DNA from: Epiperipatus broadwayi
Taxonomy: Eukaryota > Onychophora > Udeonychophora > Euonychophora > Peripatidae
NCBI GenBank assembly: GCA_028023455.1
Contig: JAQFVV010000258.1
Span: forward strand, 1,356,501 to 1,420,500
DNA length: 64,000 nucleotides
Direction: 5' to 3'
Positions 58,301 to 64,000 of the stretch are shown in pieces. The position numbers and the translations under genes are program-made. Within the stretch, counting starts at the first letter, position 1. The number at the start of each line of letters is the position of its first letter. A model generated the notes under the pieces. It saw only the letters and a program-made list of their open reading frames with translations, was not told where the DNA came from and made no database searches.

Positions 58301-61232
58301 GCATTTTTATAATCAAAAGATATAAAACTTTAATAATTAAAAGTTTGGGAGGAAGGTTGCCTTTTTTTTTTTTTTGTAGTTAATGTTATGCCATCTTTTT
58401 TGAATAATAATAATTCTTTATAACAGCTATATAATCAAATAATAATTTTATACATTAAAAAACTTTTTTTCAGCATCTGCTTTGGTGCCCTTTTCAAATG
58501 AGACTAATCTATTTAACATTAGAGAATCACCTGACATAAAACCATCCAGTGTCCAATAATGGAATTAAAACAAACAATAATAATATAAATAATTAAAACA
58601 AATCAAAACTCTCATATATAAATTCAATAATTGCAAAACAATTGATTATATCATCATAACATTATGTTAAACAATATTAATTGCATTTTTTAATACAATT
58701 ATTTATTTAGAGATTTAGTTTATCTCTTTTTTTTAACTTTTGTGTTCTAAGTTTCTGCTAATGTTTGAATAACATTTATGTTATGCAGATTTTTAATAAT
58801 ATTTGAAGATTTAATTAATGAATTTTTTTCTGAACATTATTCTAAGTTTCTGTGAACTTTTTAATAATATTTATGTATACCATACAATAATCTCAAAGGA
58901 AATGTGGTTTTTTAAAAAAGTTAGAAATCTAAGTTTATTTCACTTGTTTCTTTTTTTTCATTTTAAAGAGAAAAAAGTAAAATTACAGATTATAAGAGCA
59001 GAATTAAACAATTTTCTCTTTAGAGCACAAAGTAACAAACCAAATAATATAAAAGAGAAACACACTCCTATTGATCATGATTATTACTTATATTGTAATG
59101 TAATAAGTATTTTCTATTCATATAGCTATATACTTTTATCTATATTTGAATTTTATTATTAGTTTTGCTCATTTTTTTCACTTAATGCTTTGATTAATTG
59201 GAAAATTGAAGTTTGATATGTTATTTTATTTTGGTTTTGTATTTTAGGAATATAATTAAAACAAATATTTTTTTTTATTGTTATTATAAAATATTAAGGT
59301 AGTGTTATTTATTTGTTTAAAAATTTTTAAATGCCTTGAAATTACTATAATAAATTTTATTGAAAATAATTAATTTTTTCTTTATTTAAATAAATTATAA
59401 GTATTTTTAGACAGTTACGTAACAAGCTTAAAGTATTTTTGAATATGTTTTTAAATTTCTCATTTCATGGTATTATGTGGAAGTCTTTGTCAATTATTTT
59501 TAATGTATTATATTTTTTTGTTGCAGATTTACAAAGTGAAATAAAAAAAGTTAAAGAAGAAAGAACTGAATTGAAAAAACAAATTAATCAACTGGAAAAA
59601 AAATTGAAAGATCAACAGAATAGTAGAAGACATCGCTCAGCTAGTGTTCGCACTGATGATTCATGGGATAATAATTGGAATGTTGATTTTTCATCAGCTT
59701 CTGAATATACGTTAGATAATTCTCAAGGTGATAGTCCACAAAATTCAGCTGATAATATTTGGAATTGGAATGTTGCATTTTCTTCTAATAATACTAGCCC
59801 AAGAAGCAGAAGAGCGAATTATTTGCTTAATCCTTTTCCACCATCATCTTCTTTTGATAGTCTTCTTCCATTTGCAAATACGCCAGAATCTGTGGGTTCA
59901 ACTAATATTGAAGTTAACAATTCACAGGCAAATAGAACAGTGACTAATAATGATGGTGTTACATCATCCGAAGTTTTAACATTGTTTCTTGATGAAACAA
60001 ATAATAGAAATGAAGAAAATCGAACTTCTGAAGTAGTATCTAATAGTTTGCCATCTCTGATACCAACTACCATTGCTCTCCCAACAAATTCAGAATTACA
60101 AACTTCTTTAAATGTTACTAATTTAGATATTGATGCAATTGTAAATAATATGCAAGAATGTGAAACCTTGGATGAAAGTTATAATATAACTGAATTATCA
60201 TCTAACCCAAATATAAATGAAAGTAATAATTTGCAAATTATTAAAAATAACAATCCTGTGCCTTCTGATAGTGAATTATTAAGTTCTAATGATGAAGATG
60301 TAGCGCATGCAGCAGAAAAAAAACCTTTTAATATCTCTAAAAATAAAAATAATAAAAACAACGATGAAAATAAAGTCAATTTACCACATAGAGCCCAAAA
60401 TGGTTCAAAAGTTATGAAAAAAAATTTTAAGATAATTACCAAGATGCGTAAAGCTACTAATTTAATCAAAACCTGTGATGAGGAAAAACCTGAAATTAAA
60501 AAAGTAAATGGTTTATGTGCTGCAAGTGAAGTAAAAAAAGTAAAATGGACTGAAAAGGAAGTTGATCATTCTCAGCCTGGTCCCTCTGGTATGGCAAATA
60601 AAAAAAAAATTAAGAAGGGGGAAAATTTAGTAAATAATTTTAAAGAAATGAATAAAATAAAATTTTCTAAAAGTAAATCAAGTGAAAGTAATTTGGATCA
60701 AAATTTAGCTAAAAAGTCAAAATATGAAACTCTCAATATATCAAATAATTGCATTCCTCTTATTAACAAACAAAAAAACAAAACAAGTTTAGCAAATAAA
60801 TTTATTAATATAAAAACCCAGTTGCCTAAATGTCCTCCGTTATTTGAAGGAATTAATTCTTCAGATTCCAAAAATATGCCACTGTCAAATAAAATAAATA
60901 ATATTACTTCTCAAAGTAGTCTGCATTCTGTTGGAACAGTAATGCCAAATGTAGAACAGCCTTTAAAATTAAACATAACTGGTACTAATAATATTGACTT
61001 AACCTCAAGAACTTTCTCTCATAATGATTTATCAAATAGTTCTAATCATGAGCCTTCACTTGCAGAAGAAAGTTCAAGTAGTCAGTGGTATTCTGATAAC
61101 TCTTGGAGTCGAGAGACGATGACAGAATCAGATTATGAAGTACGCATACCTAAAAGTACATATCACTTGTTAGAAGAATATCTTTCTGATGAATCAGATG
61201 AGAGTTGGCATCCACCAACAGGTAAAATTTAA
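37056..61232 (+). CDS. RING and TRAF-type zinc-finger E3 ubiquitin ligase (RNF41/RNF151-like), three coding exons
   Basis: The gene is assembled from exons 37056-37346, 47046-47259 and 59527-61232 (2211 nt, about 736 residues), which join in frame at good GT/AG sites. Residues 19-56 form a C3HC4 RING (C19, C22, C34, H36, C39, C42, C53, C56), which would recruit an E2 enzyme. Three TRAF-type zinc fingers follow: C83/C90/H102/C106, C113/C118/H130/C134 and C141/C145/H157/C159. A charged coiled coil covers about 161-200. The rest is a long Asn/Ser/Lys-rich tail with several basic clusters and an acidic end (YLSDESDESWHPP). The N-terminal half matches RNF41 (NRDP1) and RNF151 in layout and in the block SLRPVVPIIQNIINKL. 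Those proteins are only about 245-320 residues in mammals, so the tail is the distinctive part. Targets cannot be inferred. Start choice: the ATG at 37056 has A at -3 and G at +4, and the exon begins at 37040 after tttatctag. Confidence 0.92.
38598..38830 (-). mobile_element. RTE-type LINE, 3' end only
   Basis: It shares the order tttattgcaggatgaaggtc, ccagcatatttccttatatctc, atatgatctttttctag, cttggtatccagtttaaaatttcaa and tagcaatatg with the 3' end at 13.65-13.86 kb. No open frame remains. Confidence 0.75.
39426..40160 (+). repeat. Possible solo LTR in intron 1 (weak)
   Basis: The start TGTAACGGGCACATACGACG with the internal palindrome TGTAACG/CGTTACA resembles the first bases of many Ty3/gypsy LTRs. 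G+C-richer patches at about 39810-39860 and 39950-40150 fit a younger insertion. No second LTR, primer site or target duplication was found, so the right edge is a guess. Confidence 0.2.
40855..41330 (+). mobile_element. RTE-type LINE, C-terminal fragment
   Basis: An 87-codon segment (40868-41131) begins DEYHPRIKHGWC, matching the DEINHRIKLHWSAF region of the 14-kb copy. Later it has TWAREQTTIIDIIKKL. The frame then breaks, but SGHITKRDSSREIIEILN and the RWMR and SSCNELIM-type end are still visible to 41330. It retains the C-terminal end that the 21.7-kb copy lacks. Confidence 0.8.
44130..45630 (+). mobile_element. RTE-type LINE relic, reverse transcriptase to 3' end
   Basis: Recognisable pieces in order are RRKAPGNDQIIIDIFKK (about 44227), DDWKNAVVILIF, NYRSISLLSVFY, FVDYEKAFDSISISVVIKAL and NATAMNKLHGNTKKT (44598-44840), then ELEKTNNYKYFDQI, HRIKL-WRAFSRDNLILK and the 3' end at about 45620. 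Stops occur throughout. The FADD region (near 44900) is decayed. Confidence 0.85.
45631..46810 (+). mobile_element. Second RTE-type LINE relic directly following the first
   Basis: It restarts at the fingers (IIIDILKEAR-EIEKLLAKLY, matching 44250) and runs through pieces corresponding to the FADD region (about 46165). It ends with ESWTVNRRVIQKLQ (within 46359-46559) and the attgataataattaataatgatgatg tail near 46790. It is internally deleted compared with the copy at 44.1 kb. The two lie in the same orientation with almost no spacer. Confidence 0.75.
47046..47259 (+). CDS. RING gene, coding exon 2 (TRAF-type zinc fingers)
   Basis: The acceptor is ttttttctag at 47036-47045. The exon reads SYESHIKECFYEMVTCEN and onward, completing finger 1 (H102, C106) and adding fingers 2 and 3. 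It ends in phase 1 after ...RKKVT plus one base, before GTTTGT at 47260. Joined to exon 3 it gives Asp169 at the junction. Confidence 0.93.
47619..48117 (+). repeat. Left LTR of the Ty3/gypsy element
   Basis: It starts TGTACTGATG and shares its whole length with 51959-52510. Landmarks are aataaagttttattt, cttaggggcagtcgg or its equivalent, ttggagattaatgaa and gttatactgttaaattaatg. Compared with the right LTR it lacks an internal block of about 47 bp and the last 40 or so bp. Confidence 0.85.
48118..49240 (+). pseudogene. Gag-like region of the Ty3/gypsy element
   Basis: Short open pieces only, for example 48626-48814. At 48854-48925 one frame reads CKFKSEKCFICGVFAE and KMKKTSHI, a damaged zinc-knuckle-like motif (C-x2-C...H) of the kind that ends gag nucleocapsids. 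No complete gag frame remains. Confidence 0.5.
49360..50000 (+). pseudogene. Reverse transcriptase relic, Ty3/gypsy pol
   Basis: Pieces in order are FAKGAHPTVCKPWKVLK (49380), ATPVITISKPDETF and WKDYRVTVSKYM (49480-49560), and, after decayed palm sequence, NKDGKYPNPEKVRAVKEA and KRFTRFSGTVKFL (about 49880-49990). The last block is the typical connection between RT and RNase H in gypsy elements. The catalytic YxDD could not be read, so it is either deleted or mutated. Confidence 0.8.
50098..50475 (+). pseudogene. RNase H domain relic, Ty3/gypsy pol
   Basis: One frame reads MIITDASDFGIGAIISH, PFVYASRTFSLAEKNYS, then a stop, then LDKEVLAIIFAIKKFHQYI and EYASQRLLRWINILAAYDYE. TDAS, the AEKNY block, the catalytic-type Glu in LDKEVLAI and the RLLRW block are hallmarks of Ty3/gypsy RNase H. 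The single stop in the middle shows it is dead. This is the clearest domain of the element. Confidence 0.9.
50770..51430 (+). pseudogene. Integrase relic, Ty3/gypsy pol
   Basis: A zinc-binding-type stretch (KLLHKRHPGVVQMKVLTCSY, about 50785-50850) precedes the core block (HIVYAGPLNGHLILIIID, SYGKWAE, about 50980-51058). Then come the 51074-51271 segment with STHGCPRILIFNNRTVFT and the SAVNRKTPAELLFGR end at about 51355. These match the H...HPG..MK, YAGP and PAEL landmarks of gypsy integrases. Stops separate the pieces. Confidence 0.85.
51944..51958 (+). promoter_or_regulatory. Polypurine tract of the Ty3/gypsy element
   Basis: The sequence TTAGAGTGAGGGGAGG (51943-51958) abuts the TG of the right LTR. 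This is the expected plus-strand primer position. Confidence 0.75.
51959..52546 (+). repeat. Right LTR of the Ty3/gypsy element
   Basis: It starts TGTACTGATG right after the purine tract and ends ...CGCCTACACA. A block of about 47 bp (tagttttagtgaattattta and neighbours, about 52230-52275) is absent from the left LTR. The right LTR and left LTR are well diverged, so the insertion is not recent. Confidence 0.8.
53201..53410 (+). repeat. Dispersed repeat, sister of 5231-5480
   Basis: It starts actatatttattagatatc and follows the 5.2-kb copy for about 210 bp in the same orientation. The 19-bp terminal repeats of the 5.1-kb element were not found around it, so it is an internal fragment. A nearby hairpin at 53089-53111 (TGTAAAACG/CGTTTTACA) has no assigned role. 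Confidence 0.65.
54264..54480 (-). pseudogene. ISXO2/Merlin-like transposase C-terminus, relic
   Basis: One minus-strand frame reads IWDLPVTEQDVMEYF, a stop, RYEILPSRKLCIRSCYENKK, HRETVRQHLDSCLAEFMWFR and, after a stop, DSFIMILEAIRDCMLP. The block HRE...HLDSCLAEFMWFR fits the C-terminal L-x-EFMWR motif of eukaryotic ISXO2-like transposases, the Merlin superfamily. The location inside large inverted repeats with an 8-bp duplication supports this. Two stops make it inactive. Confidence 0.6.
54660..55060 (+). repeat. Tandem subrepeats around the GAGATTGTAGACC motif
   Basis: The word gattgtag recurs at 54683, 54829, 54922, 54975 and 55126, and in reverse at 54075-54082 in the left arm. Each is usually preceded by cttc(g/a)gg-type sequence and followed by acc, a T-rich run and gtaaacgtaactaat or gtaaatgta. 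Spacing is irregular. The motif is part of the terminal inverted repeat and was evidently amplified inward. Confidence 0.7.
57478..57540 (+). repeat. Short dispersed repeat shared with the 34-35 kb palindrome
   Basis: The words ctgtagaaatatt, ggataatctctagtctaat and aatgactaataaaaattatta match about 34030-34100 and 35210-35275. It is probably the tail of an unidentified SINE-like family. Confidence 0.6.
57886..58000 (-). mobile_element. tRNA-derived SINE, family S1, minus strand, with 14-bp target duplication
   Basis: The minus-strand body starts caagtgttgttagccgagagg (box A) and has gggttcggctcccgg (box B), gatgctatgacatatgg and an A-rich tail (57897-57886). The flanking direct repeat tatctaatattttt is at 57872-57885 and 58001-58014. 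It is about as well preserved as the 28.1-kb copy and is antisense within RING-gene intron 2. Confidence 0.85.
59527..61232 (+). CDS. RING gene, coding exon 3 (coiled coil and low-complexity tail)
   Basis: The acceptor is ttgttgcag (59518-59526). The exon is open for 1.7 kb, far beyond chance. It begins DLQSEIKKVKEERTELKKQ (coiled coil). Two related blocks follow, DDSWDNNWNVDFSS and DNIWNWNVAFSS. The Asn/Ser/Lys-rich body comes next, and the exon closes with the acidic SDESDESWHPPTGKI. A strong donor-like CAACAG|GTAAAA lies at 61222, 11 bases before the stop, so an isoform that splices out here is possible. The 29 codons open before 59527 are intron. Confidence 0.92.
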
Positions 61233-63208
61233 AAAAATAAGGCAGTAAAAAGTTTCTGATAAAATAAAAAAATTATTCATATTTAAATAGTTTTGATTTT
61301 TTTTTTTTTTGTTAATTTAAAATTAATTATTTATTATCTTTTGATTTTATAAAAAATATCTGTACTATTTACTTCTCTCTATATTATAAATAATTATTTG
61401 ATTCATAAAAAGTGGAAGTTGCTTCTCTGGATAGAATTATTTTGTTATCGGTGTTATTCAGCAGATCTGAGCAGTGTGCATATCCATATATAAGCATTTG
61501 AAATACTTTTTATATATAATCAGAATAATAGTCTGAATACTATCTTGATAGTATAAACACAAAGTCCATTGTAAACATTGCTAGATAAAGTCTTTAAATT
61601 CATTTAAATGTCCTTATGAATATTTGACCAAAGCAATATGTAATTCACTCAACTTATTTATAAATATAAAAATAATGTCAGATTATATTTTTAAATAAGA
61701 ATCATTGCTTATGTTATTAATAAAGCTGTCTGATTTGTTAAAATGTAACTTCACCTCTAGTTTTTTTATTGATATTTTTACCTGTTTACTATTGCAGAAA
61801 TATTAATTGAATTTAAATATACAGATACTGCATTGTTTTTATTATTTATAAAATTCATTAAGTTTATTGCACATTATTTAGCAACTAAGATTTATAAGAT
61901 TATTTGAATGGGTTTAAAATGTCACTTGCAATGTTTGGTATTTATGTGCTTAAACTCATTTTATTCAGAGTACTTTATGTTTATATTATTGAAATAGTCT
62001 TTATGCTTGTAAAATCCACAGATTAGCTTTTTTTTTTTTATCAAACATAAGAATTGTAACAACTGTTTCTTTCTGTATATATATATACTTCTTGGACTTG
62101 TTGATTATTGATGTTGAAGCAAATTTTATTAAGTGGCATAGGTACCTGCTGTAGTCGCACTTTATGAACCAAATGCCTTAATTAATGACATACAATTATT
62201 TCAATGTAAAGATACAAATTATTTTTAATTATCATAAAATAAAAATTAATATAATCCATTATATTGGAGTTTTTTGCATACAAATAAATAAAACTGGAAA
62301 AAGTCATACAGTAACAAACATAAAGAAGCTGTGACTGTTTTATTGTCTTTTCTCAGCTAACATTTATATTATTGTGAACATTTGCAAACTATTATATTAT
62401 ACATAGAATTTATTTTTTTAGTACTATTATAACCCCCCCTCTCTTTTTATATAACTATTTTATATATTATAAAACAATGAAAAAAGAAATATGCATTTAT
62501 CCATATTGACAAAATGAAAGTAATGATTTTTTTTTTCTATTTATAATTTACATTATTGTTTATCATTGATATAGATTTGAATATATATATTATCATTTAC
62601 AATCACATATATGTATACTATACATCTGCGTGTGTGATATATACACACATCTACTGTTTGTAATGCATAAACTTGTATAAGAACATCTCTATACATGGAG
62701 ATTATTATCTAAATCAATATACATGCATTATTTAATTTTCCATTTATGTTTTTTATATATATTTAATGTAATTAATATGGACTTCTCTTAGAATTTTAAT
62801 GTAGAGTAAAGGTTTAATGTTTTTGGCAATTTTGTAATTATATGTTATATAGGGACTATTTGATGCTGATTTGTCTTATATTATTTAATTACTCTATTAT
62901 GGTCTTCTAATTGTTTTTTTGTGTGTGTGTGTGTCCATAGTAACCATATCACTTTTATAAAGAAAAAAGTATTAATATATACAAAACGTCTTTATAATTA
63001 GTTAATTATTGCTTATGTAAATATGAATAAAAAATTAGATAATGCAGGTATTTAGATTTAATTTTTTATGTGTAGAGATATTTGTATACATGTCTGAGCA
63101 TTATAATTAATATATTTTATATGTAAATTGAAATATGGAATGATCTGTAATTATTCAAGGAAAATATATATCCTACACTGAGGAAAGCAATAAAATAAAC
63201 AGCTTTGT
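61233..63208. other. 3' flank of the RING gene, A+T-rich
   Basis: It probably includes the 3' untranslated region. A simple (GT)7 repeat is at 62921-62934. No second gene was recognised. A pyrimidine tract at 62430-62447 (aaccccccctctcttttt) resembles the one at 7835-7851. Confidence 0.5.
61719..61745 (+). terminator. Candidate polyadenylation site of the RING gene
   Basis: AATAAA at 61719-61724 is followed by a T/G-rich gctgtctgatttgtt. An earlier AATAAA at 61263 is embedded in a run of A and lacks such a follow-up. Many AATAAA words occur by chance in this DNA, so the choice is tentative. Confidence 0.3.
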
Positions 63209-63220
63209 ATTAACTAATAC

Positions 63221-63898
63221 ATATATATGTGCTTTGCGCACAGATAATGAAGTTTGTAAAATCAAATAATACTCTGCAATTTAATGAACTGAGTGCTTTT
63301 GGAAGACTTTATGCTTCCATAATCATAGCTACCAAAGTGTTGAGAACTATACAAATGTAATATGCAAATTAAGGCAAATTGATTAAAGAGACCATTTTCG
63401 AGAGAGAGAAAAGCATGCATCTTGTCTATTGATTGATGTAGGATCGCTTATATAGCATGCTTTCTTAACTTTATGTTTGTTGTCATTTCTTTCAGAACAG
63501 ACAACAATTGCAGTAGTTGGTTGGAAATATGGCCAGTGGCCCTTTCATGTTAAGCAAAAATTGAATTGCCCTCTAGCTTAGTTATAGTCTTATTATAGAG
63601 GTATTTACGCTGTGTAATTCTGGTTGCTATATAGCAAGCGTTCCTACATCAATCAATAGACGAGATGCATGCTTTTCTCTCTCTTGAAAATGGTCTCTTT
63701 AATCAATTTGCCTTAATTTGCATATTACATTTGTATAGTTATCAACACTTTGGTAGCTATGATTATGGAAGCATAAAGCCTTCTGAAAGCGCTCAGTTCA
63801 CTAGATTGCAGAGTATTATTTGATTTTACAAACTTCATTATCTGTGCACAAAGCACATATATATGTTATAGATTACCTTCTAATGAAGTAAATCTTTA
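63221..63898. mobile_element. Foldback element with 240-bp arms and 13-bp target duplication
   Basis: The left arm (63221-63461) and right arm (63622-63866) are reverse complements through atatatatgtgctttg, cagataatgaagtttgtaa, caaattaaggcaaattgatt, agaaaagcatgcat and gattgatgtagga. The core between them is about 160 bp. The unit is flanked by attaactaataca at 63209-63221 and 63899-63911. The right end has about 32 bp (63867-63898) that is not in the left arm. The core holds a 28-codon opening but no recognisable protein. Confidence 0.75.
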
Positions 63899-64000
63899 AT
63901 TAACTAATACAATGTATTTATTATTAATATATATTAATAATAAAAGTCAAATACATACAAATATGAATAATAAAATATTGGTGGTAGAAATAAACATTAA

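Larger units (their letters stand above)
47260..59526 (+). other. RING gene intron 2 (12.3 kb)
   Basis: It is bounded by GTTTGT and ttgttgcag. It contains a complete-length Ty3/gypsy element, a Merlin-like inverted-repeat element, a SINE and A+T-rich filler. Positions 55372-57885 and 58015-59438 hold no recognisable gene. The 114-codon opening at 58818-59162 is low-complexity and of chance length. Confidence 0.85.

Noticed and set aside
58818-59162. 114-codon plus-strand open frame just before exon 3
   Set aside because: It is rich in F, I, L, N and Y as expected from A+T-rich DNA, has no domain, and its length is within chance for this base composition. A faint Penelope-like look (LNNFLFRAQSNKPNN) was too weak to use.
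59439-59526. Additional N-terminal 29 codons of exon 3
   Set aside because: The acceptor ttgttgcag at 59526 joins exon 2 in frame and starts the coiled coil exactly. The upstream codons are intronic and hydrophobic by composition.
60179-60469. 96-codon minus-strand open frame inside exon 3, and similar openings at 59728-59943 (+) and 59819-60073 (-)
   Set aside because: They are shadows of the real 1.7-kb plus-strand coding exon.

Overview
This window is very A+T-rich eukaryotic DNA, with roughly three quarters A/T by eye. It has long introns with GT/AG boundaries and a dense, mixed load of decayed transposable elements: RTE-type LINEs, Ty3/gypsy and other LTR elements, Penelope-like fragments, tRNA-derived SINEs, and foldback or inverted-repeat elements. 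That combination points to an invertebrate animal genome. The sequence alone does not fix the phylum; an AT-rich chelicerate, mollusc, cnidarian or similar would all fit. There is no sign of bacterial gene organisation, CRISPR arrays or functional rRNA or tRNA genes.

Only one host protein-coding gene can be supported. It is on the + strand from about 37.04 kb to 61.23 kb and has three coding exons: 37056-37346, 47046-47259 and 59527-61232. The exons join in frame into a protein of about 736 residues: an N-terminal C3HC4 RING finger, three TRAF-type zinc fingers, a short coiled coil, then a long Asn/Ser/Lys-rich low-complexity tail ending in an acidic motif. The RING plus TRAF-finger part resembles the RNF41(NRDP1)/RNF151 class of E3 ubiquitin ligases. 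Introns 1 (9.7 kb) and 2 (12.3 kb) hold many of the transposons.

Layout. 0-2.6 kb: a minus-strand LTR element with 1.36-kb LTRs, a tRNA-Lys-type primer site and only about 0.23 kb of interior; the far LTR is cut by the window edge. 2.6-13.6 kb: non-coding sequence with a 952-bp terminal-inverted-repeat element, a possible LTR with a purine tract, a short telomere-like run and a 98-bp tandem duplication. 13.6-31.5 kb: RTE-type LINE remnants, including a tail-to-tail pair at 21.7-26.5 kb, a SINE with a clear target duplication at 28.1 kb, and hairpin-forming repeats. 32-37 kb: SINEs, a nested 1.4-kb palindrome whose arms both carry the C-terminal coding end of a Penelope-like element, and a separate GIY-YIG relic just upstream of the RING exon. 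37-61 kb: the RING gene with RTE copies in intron 1 and, in intron 2, a Ty3/gypsy element, a Merlin-like inverted-repeat element and a SINE. 61-64 kb: A+T-rich 3' flank and a 0.64-kb foldback element flanked by a 13-bp duplication.

The most unusual material is the set of large inverted-repeat structures (29.2, 33.8, 53.8 and 63.2 kb) and the LTR element that has almost no interior. The RING gene's intron splice sites look intact despite the transposon load, and its third exon has two plausible 3' ends.
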